DNA from: Cupriavidus sp. P-10 | GTDB taxonomy: Bacteria; Pseudomonadota; Gammaproteobacteria; Burkholderiales; Burkholderiaceae | Reading direction: 5' to 3' | DNA: 64,000 bases | NCBI RefSeq assembly: GCF_003402535.2 | Contig: NZ_AP025172.1 | Coordinates: forward strand, 1,054,001 to 1,118,000 | Shown: piece after piece, positions 10,301 through 19,505 of the stretch | Numbering within the stretch: the stretch's first letter is position 1 | Layout of the letters: each line of letters starts with the position of its first letter | Notes under the pieces: model-generated | What the model was told of the DNA's origin: nothing | What the model saw: the letters and a program-made list of their open reading frames with translations, nothing else | Database searches by the model: none | Program-made: the position numbers and the translations under genes

Positions 10301-11217
10301 GCCATGATCTCGCGCCGAGGCTCCGGTTCGCCGTCGGGCTCAAATCGTGCAACGAGGCTTTCGAGGCCGTTCGGTGTGATGGCGAGAGCCCGCGCCATGC
10401 AAGGTCGGTTAAGCATCCCCAACCGCTGCAGGAGCAAAACCGTGGATTCTGCGTAGGAACTCGCCTGGCAGAGTTTGTAAAACGGCTTGTTCTCGGAAGT
10501 CAGTGCCCCAAGATAGTTCTTGACGTCTTCGGACAGCTCAAAGGTCTCCCCCTCAACCTCGGCCGCCACCCGCGCAAAGACGCTACGGGAGTCCACGATG
10601 CGGCGGTGACGAGTGAGCTCATCAAGGTGAGCGCCTTGCTCGCGAAAGTCACCCAACGACGGCGGCATGTCGTAGGAGTATTCCTGAACGAGGAGGTAGT
10701 CGTCTTTGATGCCTGCGGAGAGCCATAGCATGAAGTCGGCGTTAGCGGGCTGCCCTTTACGGGACCAGTCCGGGTCGATAACGCCGGGCAACGACAGCTC
10801 CTTGTAGAACGCCTCGCGATTCTCGGCCCGCGCAGATTGCTCAAGAGTCGACTCGCCGGGCAGCATCAGCGGGCACCAAAGCGCCTTGACTTGAAGTGCC
10901 GATGGGTTTTTGAATTGGGAGCGGACCGACTGCAAGTATGCTCGAGTCGCCGTGTAACCAACTCCATAGGCGGTCAGGGCAAGATGTCGCACGCCTGCTT
11001 TAATGACGTCGCGGGCAGACTCATCCAGGACTTGGAGTTCATCCGTGAGCGCGCGGGAGACCTCCAAGAGCCGGGTATCGCGCCAACGCTCCAAGCCGGG
11101 CCGGTCTTGTGCAATCAGACCTTGCTCAATCAGGCAGGCCAGAACGCCGCGCTTGACGAGTACTTCATAGGCCTGCCCCCAAAGTACCGCTTGCTGATGA
11201 AAGCTCAACTCGCTCAC
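7345..11217 (-). CDS. Large P-loop/SF2-like helicase-family ATPase (defence-island gene)
   Basis: A 1290-residue protein with helicase-type motifs: Walker A GNPGIGKTT (about 450-458), a Walker B-like VVMVDELAGD (about 662-671), a motif V-like MTSSGARGVSFP (about 888-899) and a motif VI-like AQLIYRGRG (about 921-929). The N-terminal 440 and C-terminal 340 residues are unassigned. I chose GTG at 11217: it overlaps the upstream stop as GTGA and has AAGGAGG five bases before it, whereas the longer ORF start lies deep inside the upstream gene. The coupling implies a stoichiometric complex with the 1041-residue partner. Nucleic-acid translocation or unwinding is inferred from the motifs. The YRGRG variant of motif VI is atypical, and I cannot place it in a named defence family. 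Confidence 0.85.
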   Translation of the reverse strand: MSELSFHQQAVLWGQAYEVLVKRGVLACLIEQGLIAQDRPGLERWRDTRLLEVSRALTDELQVLDESARDVIKAGVRHLALTAYGVGYTATRAYLQSVRSQFKNPSALQVKALWCPLMLPGESTLEQSARAENREAFYKELSLPGVIDPDWSRKGQPANADFMLWLSAGIKDDYLLVQEYSYDMPPSLGDFREQGAHLDELTRHRRIVDSRSVFARVAAEVEGETFELSEDVKNYLGALTSENKPFYKLCQASSYAESTVLLLQRLGMLNRPCMARALAITPNGLESLVARFEPDGEPEPRREIMAQMGVAYRNTVKIPDGGEAELENQINGLFKGMVNKLPERLRLGMKDLRRTPQAGEDYLFEFDETVPQFANPTDKFSLDDAIALVPDEPRLDAYFGQSAKEAVGASMRDFAKGESTLSLRDMHAAAIVAGMQCAKSGTLNVLALEGNPGIGKTTALRTHLGKKQEGYLFLYVSPRVVINRDVTESLARNEDKSPTGILTITTNAPLIAAAESWHKAQVEKGLDTTRHIDGAVVADGVPNLTKPQGSMLVLDPRQEEEIDAEHAGNKLRKDTLSEHEDLVKERPLTGVLKGMSTTARELLALNPVVNRMVLTAALQGFRERDNAKTTIDALSSLFVNKASTGAGREERRVFARRMQTIVVMVDELAGDGAGAGFVHTIANWLGNEFIDCFEDEPSPFTVTLVVSDASLGNEVVLERYLNAGDRTPDKVLVSKSSGETPFRLAATSVKIGCPKRKRETLHVMTNSYPASELHLHYRVKLTAVKLEESTKHLGELQTPREAIRKAADEAAIAGACQQILKALDSNARQVIYFAQDKQFLRKVKTALAEEDAGLTQENVQVLDSSVPGWKRKELVAPGTRDKVRVFLMTSSGARGVSFPLTDWIIASVPRFNIESALMEIAQLIYRGRGMYVDEHGERRSGDRVPRHLVMLVDDFIVSEDEIDKRQWLRQSLDLMTLLVMLRSTIFTRITGDSGLRQPLALVPVGAVGTDELISLMSQYVAEFVKEAEVFKLQSRNQELVSLALRAKANVEEIFSRAKLHGVAKKDADGRSMVKARFVETLLDLVASPIGPLLACAPTGTSVPDHIHFSGPVTVETWRDFEKQEVFAFEGHETQLRRASRALIGQLHEIYRTREFPSAMRVPATNLLRLLQRDQHDAANEFRTLKELKSPNTWVAVPAGYYSFLHPETADDDNPFRLDDQALWQEALGRTLNAGAAIMPPLPCYDSFPWAASVGEVSPLKLDTVFDDRYFMASNELNLLNTLLLAKTSVM

Positions 11218-14200
11218 TCGGCCTCCTTGTGCAGGACTTTGGTGACATGAGCTAGCACGGCAGGTAGGGAGAGCTGGACAGTACCCCCGCGTCGCCGTGT
11301 CATCGCCTCGATTTCGCCAGCTGTGGAACGCTTGGTTGGGTTGACCCAACCGTAAGGGTCAAGCACGGGAAGGAGAACCGGGGTCGATTTCGGCGGTAGC
11401 TTTTCGCCTTCCATGAAGTGGATGGCCCGGAGAACGCTAATCAGGGATTTCCGGATTTCAGCTGCCTCGACTCCGACGCCAAGGATGTTCTGACGCACCG
11501 TTTCCCGCATCTCCACATCCGTGATGCGTTGCTCGCCATCAAAGAAATAGGTGCAGAATCCAGATTGCGGCCGGTCGCCCTCATCTCCGACCACGGCCAA
11601 CGTCGCAAAGGTGTATATCGGCATAATGCTGCGGAGGACGTCGCTGGAAACAGCGTCATACATGTCCTGGTGGTCCTTGAAGTTAACCACCTCGAATGCG
11701 CTCTCCGTGCCTGTACGCTTGCGCAACCTCGTGGCCGGGAATACGTCACGCCGCAGTGTGTAAAGATGTACGTCAGGGAAGCGCTGCGCCGCTGCTTCCA
11801 TGAATTCCAAGGTGCCGTGAGGTGCATGACGTTCTGCAGCACGGCCGATATGCCGATTTCCGAAATGATGCGACAAAAGAATCACATGCTTGAAACCCTC
11901 TCCATGCAAGCGGGCGATTTCCTCCAGTACCGGCTGCGGATTCTTGAACTCCTTGCGGTTTTCGACGAGACGTGAACGCATGCGCAAGACCTTCAATGTG
12001 GCTCCGGTTGCTTCCCGCTCTGCGACATATGTCCGACTCAGGAACAGGTAGCCATCCGCATCAGCGTGGTACGGATGTGAGTCACACGGGCGGGTCACGT
12101 AAGTCACCAGCGCTACCTTGTCGAGAGCACCCTCCAGGCCAAAGTTGAAGGACTGCCCTCCCAGGAGAGCCTGCAATGCGCCGCGGCGCTTCCAGCGCAA
12201 GGTGTCTCCAGCTCCGTCGGCTTCCGTTGTCACACCCTGCAGCTTGATGAAACCTTCCCGAGCAAGGGCCTTCTCAATGGCTTGACTGGCGGCATAGACG
12301 GCCGTATTGGCATCATCCGCATCAGCTTCGCGGTCTTTTTTGCGCCCCGTATGCTGGAGGCGAATCAAGGCAATGCCCAGGTCAGGCTTGTGCTCGCGAA
12401 GCCGTCGCTGCAACTCCCATAAGGTGACATAGGCGAGAATCGTGAAGGCTGCCACGGAAGCTGAGCGCATTTGCTCGGAACTGGCCCGGACTGTTTCATC
12501 AGACACCTTCTTGACCTGGAGCAGGGAAAGGTCGTACTGCAATTCGATACCCACGCCCGTATCGAATGGCTGCAGATTCGAGGCATCGGGCTCCCAACGC
12601 TTCTCCGACTTGAGCCAGTGGTAGGGAACTAAGCGAACTGGCAAGACCGGTGAACTGAGATTTCGCTCCATGGCGACGGAAAGGGGTGAGCCTGCCGCGG
12701 CCAGAGACCGCTCGTTGAGTTCGGTTTTGACCGTGTAGGAGGCCAGGCTGCCTGGAACGATGGTTTCTTTGGAAATCGTAAGGTGGTTAAACCACGCTAT
12801 CGAGTTGTCCCCATTCTCAGCCTTCCTCAGGATGTCCGTGGTGGGACTGATGGATTCAATGGCTTCCCAGTTGACGATATCGCGGTGAATCGACACCGAG
12901 AACTTGTCGGCGGTGTTGCTCGCCAGCGTCACCACCTTGTTCGACTTGCTCTTCAATACTTCAATAAGTTCGTCGGCCAGTCCGTCGACCACCTTGATGC
13001 GGTCGCGGAGCGAGGCATGCACCCGCTTCAAGGTCGCAAGAGGGTCAAGCTTCAGTGATAGGGCAAGCTGCGTGGCCTCAGCAACGACATCCACCGGCTT
13101 CGGGTCGTTAAGCGAGTCAGGAATGGCCAGGTGCAAAAAGAGGAGCTCGGCGATATCTCGCCGTACTCGCTGGTCCGGGCCCGGTTGTGTCAGAAGGCGG
13201 TCTTGCAGCCTTTCCAGACGAGTGCTAAACGCGGACTTTCCCGACATCGGATTGTCGCCGTTAACACGGAAGCGATACGATACCTCCCGAACTGTGGCAA
13301 AGCCTTGGGTAGGTTCAGTGCGGGTTTCAAAGAGCTGAACAGACCATTGAGCCCAGACGGGAAGACAGGAATAGAACAGAGCCTTTCGCAGATGCTCGGA
13401 TAGGTCGGATGTATTCGCCTGACCATAGACAGTGGCCGCATCGAGCATCAAGGCTTCACCTCGCACACCAGCGAAGCGCTCGTAACAGTCCTTCACGCGC
13501 GCCGCATATGCCTTGAAACCCTTGCTTGACGACTGCGAAGCCAGCGCGTCCATTAGGCGCATCGTTACCTGAAGACGAACACGGGACAGCGCTTCGTCAT
13601 CAAGAAAATCAAGAAACTCGCGAATCTGGCTGCCTGGTCGATTTCGCTGGGTGCGTATCGCAGCCAAGGTTTCTTCAACTTCGTCCTCGAGCCCGTCCTT
13701 GGTGAGCTTGTTGGCAATGCCCTGGAGCATCAATTCGAGGCCGTCTCGTCCATCCACCGTTTCAATGGCGGTCAGAACCCTCCCGATGTCACGACTTCGT
13801 TCGTCAGCACGACGGTCGTTCGAAGCGAATACCACCGGAACCATGGAAGCAGTATTCGACGGTTGCGGCTTGGACTCTCCGATAGAATCTGCAAGCGCTT
13901 TCAGCGCGACGTCCATGGAGGGGAAAGCCAAGCCATCTAGGTCCGCTCCCGTCAAACTTGCGTCGAGCAAAGCACTAACCCGGGAGTGCAACTTCTCGAC
14001 AGCTTTTGAGGTAGCTTCCTCCGAGCCGTGGAGCAGTCGACCGCCGATACGGGCTGTCATGCCCCTCGGTGGTATGGGCATATCTCGCATGAAACCACTG
14101 TCAGAGCCAGGCGTAAACGTTGGCCGGAATTGTTCCGACAGAATCATGCGCATCAGCGGGACGCGCAAATTGACGACAAACTTATTCCCCGCCCGAGTGA

Positions 14201-14339
14201 CGAAGGGTAACGGGTCTGCTGCGGAAGGGTCAGGTGGCAATGCCGCCCCGAGCAGTTCAACAAGCTTGGCAAGTTGCAGAGATGGGGTGGTGGAACGAGC
14301 GGATACGCTCGAGCCTCCCCGGGAGGGGCTAGCTGTCAT
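11214..14339 (-). CDS. Large protein of unknown function, possible RNase H-like fold (defence-island gene)
   Basis: A 1041-residue protein with no motif I can name confidently. The start is ATG 14339, which has AAGGAG seven bases upstream; a longer reading to 14498 adds 53 residues of implausible sequence. Residues about 740-870 show a strand-strand-strand-helix-strand-helix-strand pattern, including KHVILLSHHFGNRH at about 817-830 and VHLYTLRR at about 858-865. That order would suit an RNase H-like fold such as a PIWI domain, but this is a reading of hydrophobicity, not a homology match. The gene precedes and overlaps the helicase gene by four bases. It could be the nucleic-acid-binding or nuclease subunit of a two-protein effector. 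Confidence 0.8.
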   Translation of the reverse strand: MTASPSRGGSSVSARSTTPSLQLAKLVELLGAALPPDPSAADPLPFVTRAGNKFVVNLRVPLMRMILSEQFRPTFTPGSDSGFMRDMPIPPRGMTARIGGRLLHGSEEATSKAVEKLHSRVSALLDASLTGADLDGLAFPSMDVALKALADSIGESKPQPSNTASMVPVVFASNDRRADERSRDIGRVLTAIETVDGRDGLELMLQGIANKLTKDGLEDEVEETLAAIRTQRNRPGSQIREFLDFLDDEALSRVRLQVTMRLMDALASQSSSKGFKAYAARVKDCYERFAGVRGEALMLDAATVYGQANTSDLSEHLRKALFYSCLPVWAQWSVQLFETRTEPTQGFATVREVSYRFRVNGDNPMSGKSAFSTRLERLQDRLLTQPGPDQRVRRDIAELLFLHLAIPDSLNDPKPVDVVAEATQLALSLKLDPLATLKRVHASLRDRIKVVDGLADELIEVLKSKSNKVVTLASNTADKFSVSIHRDIVNWEAIESISPTTDILRKAENGDNSIAWFNHLTISKETIVPGSLASYTVKTELNERSLAAAGSPLSVAMERNLSSPVLPVRLVPYHWLKSEKRWEPDASNLQPFDTGVGIELQYDLSLLQVKKVSDETVRASSEQMRSASVAAFTILAYVTLWELQRRLREHKPDLGIALIRLQHTGRKKDREADADDANTAVYAASQAIEKALAREGFIKLQGVTTEADGAGDTLRWKRRGALQALLGGQSFNFGLEGALDKVALVTYVTRPCDSHPYHADADGYLFLSRTYVAEREATGATLKVLRMRSRLVENRKEFKNPQPVLEEIARLHGEGFKHVILLSHHFGNRHIGRAAERHAPHGTLEFMEAAAQRFPDVHLYTLRRDVFPATRLRKRTGTESAFEVVNFKDHQDMYDAVSSDVLRSIMPIYTFATLAVVGDEGDRPQSGFCTYFFDGEQRITDVEMRETVRQNILGVGVEAAEIRKSLISVLRAIHFMEGEKLPPKSTPVLLPVLDPYGWVNPTKRSTAGEIEAMTRRRGGTVQLSLPAVLAHVTKVLHKEAE

Positions 14340-14753
14340 GGTCAACTCCTTTTCTGGCAGGGATAACCACTTCACCGTCCAAGCTGACCATGCTCGGGGG
14401 TGGAATCGGCGTTTAATGGTTGCAGTGTAGCAAAACTTTGCCCGGAGCCAGCGATAATGGGCTTCCTTAACCGTTTTCCAGTAAATCGCTCCCGACAAGC
14501 CAGGTCAGACTCTGATTAATAGTCGCTTCAAAAAAAGGAGCGCCGGACGTTACAAAGCGTTATCTGGGGTAATCGTCCTTCGCGAGCGGATTGATACGTT
14601 TCGGCTCCAAAAACGCTTGTGATTCAAGAGCTTGCAGAAGAAGAAATTTCTCAAGGTGATAGCGAACCGGAAAACCTTGCTGGAAGCCTTCCCGGGGAGT
14701 CACCGTTACATTTTGCACATTTCGAACGATTACCCCTTTTGGCGCGCTCTCCA
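14340..14753. other. Upstream region of the large defence operon
   Basis: About 410 bases with no convincing gene. It must contain the promoter of the 1041-residue gene. I see AT-rich stretches near 14420-14540 but no clear minus-10/minus-35 pair, operator or tRNA. Confidence 0.4.
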
Positions 14754-14909
14754 GATATGGCGGGCTCGACGGCGTTGATCCAGGATCTGGACCCCGAGGA
14801 GGCGCGCCGCCTTATCGACCCGGTGATACTGCTGATGATGGAGGCCGTGCATCATTATGAAGGCTATGTCGCCAAGATCCTTGGAGATGGCATCCTCGCT
14901 CTATGCGGC
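14754..14909 (+). pseudogene. Class III adenylate/guanylate cyclase domain fragment
   Basis: A 52-codon stretch reads DMAGSTALIQDLD through LGDGILALCGG, matching the first part of the class III nucleotidyl cyclase fold (metal-binding Asp, then the GDG turn) as found in cyclase-TPR proteins. Start, remaining catalytic residues and C-terminal domains are missing, and the frame runs directly into IS110 sequence. This is a relic. Confidence 0.7.
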
Positions 14910-15131
14910 GGTGAGCATGGAAGCAGCCACAGCGAGGATGGCTTTTTTGGCGCCGCGCGGTGCCTTGATGCGCAGAAATTGCGCGTTCAAATAGCTGGCT
15001 TTGACGCGTACCGCAGCCCAGGCAGCCGTCACCAAAGCGATCTTGAGCCAGGTGCCACTCTTGCGCACCCGCGTGTTGCGCCGCTTGCCGGCGCTCTCGT
15101 CATTCCGCGGACACAGGCCCGCACACGACAC
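14901..15131 (-). pseudogene. IS110-family transposase fragment
   Basis: Leftward translation gives a block beginning GLCPRNDESAGKRRNTRVRK and continuing through LVTAAWAAVRVK to AKKAILAVAASML. This is the conserved C-terminal region of IS110/IS116/IS902 transposases (about 70 residues). Both ends are truncated: it abuts the cyclase fragment on one side and unassigned sequence on the other. Confidence 0.75.
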
Positions 15132-15134
15132 CTT

Positions 15135-15660
15135 ATATGATCATGCGGATGCGGAAGCCCAGGTCTGCCTCGATCAGGCCCGCGCACGGCTGCAGACTGC
15201 TGTGAAACAAGCGGTGAAGACCGAGGAATCTGAGGAACGCGCGCGTAACGAGAGCTTTGAGTAGTTCGGGGACGTCTGGATCCACCACTTCTTGGGCGAT
15301 AGCGGGCATGTCAGTTGCGATCCCACCGGATCCCACGGCGGGGCGGGACGCGGGGGACGCGATTTCGATGTGTAGCATGACGCGACAAGCGGACTGGTAC
15401 AGACGGCGCTGGCCAGCGCCGCAGGCCGACATAGCAGAAACAATGACGAAACGAAGTCGGTGCCCGGATTTCACCCCAAAATGTTCTCCCGAGCTATTTT
15501 GGCGCCTGACTCGCAGCGAGTATGGTGCGTGCAAATCCCTATTCTGTAGGCCGAATCGCAAATGCCCGCGAACGCCGACAGGTTTGCGGCCGGGCGCTTC
15601 ACAGAACCTTCTCCAAGCTTTATAGACCCACCGCGCCCTTGGCAAGTTTGTAAGAAAAAT
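15135..15660. other. Unassigned region right of the IS110 fragment
   Basis: About 525 bases with only overlapping low-quality ORFs on both strands. A rightward open stretch at 15140-15264 is Ala/Glu-rich but is not recognised. Nothing else supports a gene, and it is probably island-edge debris. Confidence 0.4.
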
Positions 15661-15662
15661 CC

Positions 15663-16343
15663 TTAGATGCGGCATCCATCCATACCACAAATCTGCGCAT
15701 CAGAACCTTCGTCGAGTTTAGCTGCGTGCACAGCCGTTTGAAGCAATGCCTTCTGGAAGGCTTCCGCTTCCCGTGCCCCTGACAAGTAAGACTTGCCATT
15801 GAAAATAAATAGCGGCACACCACTACCGATGGAATTTATGGCCCTCTCTTCATGTGCGATTTCTGACAGCTTACTGTTGTCATCGAAGGCAATTTTCCTA
15901 TCGGAAATCCCAACACTTTTCGCGATGCCGAGCAGTACGTCCCTGTCAAAGATGTCAAGGCCCTCGGTCGTACTCGCCGCGAAGAGCCGTTCAACAAGGC
16001 GACTCTTTACCTCTCCGTTTTCCACTGACTTCACAAGAACATGGGCATCGGTCGTGTCGCCGAAGCGCATGGTGCCGAAGTTGTACGTCAAGCCTTCCAT
16101 GACGCCATTCGCTGCGACCGCCTCCATCATCCGCGTCGCTGCAATATGGCTGCCAAACTTGTTGAAGAGCGCCAATTTTAAATCTTCCGGGGCCATGCCT
16201 CGCGCCAGTCGGTATGCCTTGTGCGTGACTGTGACTTCAATTTCGCCGCTGAGCGAGTTCACTGCCTTCTCCAAGCGTCGCTTTGCAATCCAGCACCAGG
16301 GACACACGAAATCAGACCAGACCTCTACGTTGACTCTTTTCAT
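15663..16343 (-). CDS. DsbA/FrnE-family thiol oxidoreductase
   Basis: A 226-residue protein of the FrnE-like DsbA family (thioredoxin fold with a helical insertion). The active-site CPWC motif sits near the N terminus in the sequence DFVCPWCWIAKRR, and the cis-proline region GVPLFIFNGK lies near residue 185. No signal peptide is visible, which suggests a cytoplasmic dithiol oxidoreductase or isomerase. Start ATG 16343 is preceded by GAGGAG at good spacing; the longer reading to 16382 is not supported. A 36-bp palindrome resembling the local TetR operator lies 56-91 bases upstream. It may protect thiols or handle reactive enone/acrylate stress in this cluster, which is inference. Confidence 0.88.
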   Translation of the reverse strand: MKRVNVEVWSDFVCPWCWIAKRRLEKAVNSLSGEIEVTVTHKAYRLARGMAPEDLKLALFNKFGSHIAATRMMEAVAANGVMEGLTYNFGTMRFGDTTDAHVLVKSVENGEVKSRLVERLFAASTTEGLDIFDRDVLLGIAKSVGISDRKIAFDDNSKLSEIAHEERAINSIGSGVPLFIFNGKSYLSGAREAEAFQKALLQTAVHAAKLDEGSDAQICGMDGCRI

Positions 16344-16398
16344 ACCACTGCTCCTCGATAAGGCCTTCGGAGTCCCGCGCATAAACCCTATCCCGCAT

Positions 16399-16434
16399 CC
16401 CCATCAGTAGATGACTAGTCATATACTGATGGGG
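16399..16434. promoter_or_regulatory. 36-bp near-perfect palindrome, operator candidate
   Basis: Outer arms CCCCATCAGTA (16399-16409) and TACTGATGGGG (16424-16434) are exact inverted repeats. The centre ATGACTAGTCAT (16411-16422) is itself palindromic, and a single mismatched pair separates them. The centre resembles the TGACTGGTCA core of the other TetR-type sites in this window. It lies 56 bases upstream of the DsbA-like start. Confidence 0.65.
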
Positions 16435-16669
16435 CGTAAGCCATTTCAGAGCCCTGCTCGGCGACATCTTCCTTGCCAATTGGAATTTGCTACTGGGGGG
16501 TCAAAACCTGGCTTGGCGAGCCGTCCTACGCATGCATGTAGAACGCCACCGACTTAAGCAGGCCGACCAATCGCGAAGTCATCTCTGCGAGGCCGCTGTG
16601 CAAACGGCTTTCATGTCGCCTCAGGGTAGAGGTTCTCAAGAGAGTGCTTGTTCATTGCGCTGTTCTTAC

Positions 16670-17389
<720 letters not shown>

Positions 17390-17435
17390 TTACGCTCGCG
17401 GACTCACGGCCCAGGAATGGAACAAGGGAACCCTC

Positions 17436-18149
17436 TCAGGCAGCTCGAGGTACTCCGGCGCGCTTGCGAGGTGCACGTTTGTTGGCAGGCGAGATGCTCA
17501 AGGATTGATCAATCGAATTTGGGCGGAGCGCCCGCAACTGTCCGATGAAGGCCTGGCTCACAGCATCTAAAGGGGCCCGAGATTTTTCGAGCTTGGCGCC
17601 GAGCACCGCCCCCTCCCACGCATACCAGAACAGTCGAGACAGGCCTTCGACGTCTGCTTTCTCGGAGAGTTGACCGGCATGCTGCGCCTCCTCCAAGCAA
17701 ACCTGGATGCGACGTTGCCAGCCGCGGACGGTTGCCAGTAAGGCTTGTCGAAAGGCTTCATCGAGCGCCGCTAGCTCCTGGCCAAGGTTGCCTACGAGGC
17801 AACCTCGCCGAAATTCGAAGCGCTCCATACCGGCCGTCGCCTCATCCATAAAGGCTTCGATTCTTTCTATCGGTTCGACCGTCACATCGGAAAGAATTCG
17901 GTCGAGCTTCTTGTTGAAGTATTCCGCGTAACGCTCGATGACGGTCAGCGTGTAGGCATCCTTGCTACCGAAGTAGTAGGCAAACGAACCCTTCGGCACA
18001 CCAGCCGCAGCGACAAGCTCATCGATTGGGGTATTGTGAAAACCCTTCTCGGTGAATACCGCGACCCCGATGCGCACCAAATCCTCGCGCTTGTTCGCGT
18101 CGCGCCTTGCGCGTACCGGTTTCTCCATTCCTTTCGATTTCTCAGTCAA
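17436..18149 (-). CDS. TetR-family regulator, AcuR-like
   Basis: A 237-residue TetR/AcrR protein. The N-terminal helix-turn-helix (about 20-65) includes TPIDELVAAAGVPKGSFAYYF. The C-terminal ligand domain has the RRGCLVGNLGQELAALDE block that I associate with AcuR, the acrylate-responsive repressor of the acuR-acuI-dddL operon of Rhodobacter. A TTG start at 18149 has AGGGGA at suitable spacing. Its own upstream region (18227-18245) carries a copy of the motif also found before the transporter operon and acuI. I infer autoregulation plus repression of those operons, relieved by an unsaturated acid or its CoA ester. Confidence 0.87.
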   Translation of the reverse strand: MTEKSKGMEKPVRARRDANKREDLVRIGVAVFTEKGFHNTPIDELVAAAGVPKGSFAYYFGSKDAYTLTVIERYAEYFNKKLDRILSDVTVEPIERIEAFMDEATAGMERFEFRRGCLVGNLGQELAALDEAFRQALLATVRGWQRRIQVCLEEAQHAGQLSEKADVEGLSRLFWYAWEGAVLGAKLEKSRAPLDAVSQAFIGQLRALRPNSIDQSLSISPANKRAPRKRAGVPRAA

Positions 18150-18226
18150 AGGATTCCCCTATCTCACTGCACTGCGCGCACAGGACGCAGGCATGGCAAC
18201 TTAACGAAATCATGATAGTGAAAGTT

Positions 18227-18245
18227 GGCTGACTGGTCAACTAGT
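18227..18245. promoter_or_regulatory. TetR operator candidate B (tetR promoter)
   Basis: The sequence GGCTGACTGGTCAACTAGT matches the shared 19-bp motif at 16 of 19 positions and contains the palindromic core TGACTGGTCA. It lies 78-96 bases upstream of the tetR start. Confidence 0.6.
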
Positions 18246-18311
18246 ACCCGGACTGCCGGTTCCGCGCGATCACGCCTGCCTACTGCCGAGCGGCTTCTCC
18301 CATGTTGGGAC

Positions 18312-19505
18312 CTACCCCAATTGTTTGGTCACTTGCAGCGAGAGCAACCCTCGAAAAAACACCAACCCCACTATCGGCCCCGGCAGCAGCAGCCAAGCTA
18401 CGTTGGCCCCGAGACTGCCGATGTTTGCTGTCACTAAGTTGATGGGCAGCACGGTGATGAGGAAGCCAATGCTGTTCTGAATGGCAAATGCGCTTCCCAC
18501 CAGGTGCGGCGGGCAAGCCCGACCTGAGATGGCTGAGAACTGCGCAGAATCAGCGATGACAGCCACCCCCCATACCAGCAGGACCGCAATGCACAATGAC
18601 GCACTTGCATGAGCAGCCACGATGGGATAAATCAGGCACATTCCGCCAGACGTCGCTAATGCCACGACTGCAACACGGGCACTGCCGACCCGCTGGCTCA
18701 TTCTCCCTGCCGCAATACAACCGAATGCGCCGGAGGCGATGATGGAAAACGCGACAAGGGCGGACATCTCCCGTGAGGCCTCCGTCATGACTTCTGCCAC
18801 AAGGAAGGGCACAGCGGTCCAGAACGCGTAGAGCTCCCACATGTGACCAAAATAGCCGATGGCGGAAGACCGGAACGTCGGGTCACGAAAGACCGTGATT
18901 GCCTGCCCCCAGGATGACTTGCGCACGCCCTGACTGCGGGTCAGATACGGCCCATCACCGAGCAATGCGATGATTGCCCCACCCAAAACGGCGAGCGCTG
19001 ACGACGTCAAAACAACCGCTTGCCAAGACCATCCCCCGCCCAACGCGCGGACACCGTGCGGCAGCGCCGTTCCCATGGTGAGCATCGCCACCAACAAGCC
19101 AAGCGTATGGCCAGCATTTGCCTTCGACCAAGAGATGACCATCTTCATCCCAAGGGGATAGATGCCGGCAAGGCAGACGCCTACAGCGCATCTGGAAAGA
19201 AGAGCTTGATGGAATGAGAGAGGCGTCAGCGCGAACAACGCATTGAAGGCAGCGCCCAGCAGACAAGAAACGGCGAAGATTCGGCTCGCCTGGAAGCGGT
19301 CCGCAAGGCCCGACGTCGACAGGAGAAGCGTCCCGACGATGAAGCCAATCTGCACCGCGCTCGTCAGTTGCCCCAACTGCGATGTTGACAACGACCAAGC
19401 GCGTACCAAATCATCCGCGGCGCTGTTGGGGCTGAACCAGAGGGACGTCCCCAGGAGCTGGGCAATGACAATTGCCGCAATCGGATACTGAGAAAGGCGT
19501 GTCAT
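18312..19505 (-). CDS. MFS permease (paralogue of the 32.8-kb permease)
   Basis: A 397-residue major facilitator with about 12 hydrophobic segments. The N terminus contains [18 protein letters not shown], shared with the permease at 32773-33984, and both carry the same [11 protein letters not shown] and [13 protein letters not shown] blocks, so the two are paralogues. The start ATG 19505 overlaps the enoyl-CoA hydratase stop as ATGA. This makes it the last gene of the transporter-ligase-hydratase operon. It probably moves a carboxylic acid or exports a toxic intermediate; the substrate cannot be read. Confidence 0.88.
   Translation of the reverse strand: MTRLSQYPIAAIVIAQLLGTSLWFSPNSAADDLVRAWSLSTSQLGQLTSAVQIGFIVGTLLLSTSGLADRFQASRIFAVSCLLGAAFNALFALTPLSFHQALLSRCAVGVCLAGIYPLGMKMVISWSKANAGHTLGLLVAMLTMGTALPHGVRALGGGWSWQAVVLTSSALAVLGGAIIALLGDGPYLTRSQGVRKSSWGQAITVFRDPTFRSSAIGYFGHMWELYAFWTAVPFLVAEVMTEASREMSALVAFSIIASGAFGCIAAGRMSQRVGSARVAVVALATSGGMCLIYPIVAAHASASLCIAVLLVWGVAVIADSAQFSAISGRACPPHLVGSAFAIQNSIGFLITVLPINLVTANIGSLGANVAWLLLPGPIVGLVFFRGLLSLQVTKQLG

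Noticed and set aside
11214..14339. Firm assignment as a pPIWI-RE protein
   Set aside because: Only a strand/helix pattern supports an RNase H-like fold; catalytic or R/E signature residues could not be identified.
11214..14498. Longer start for the 1041-residue protein
   Set aside because: The 53 extra residues look unlike protein, and ATG 14339 has an excellent Shine-Dalgarno.
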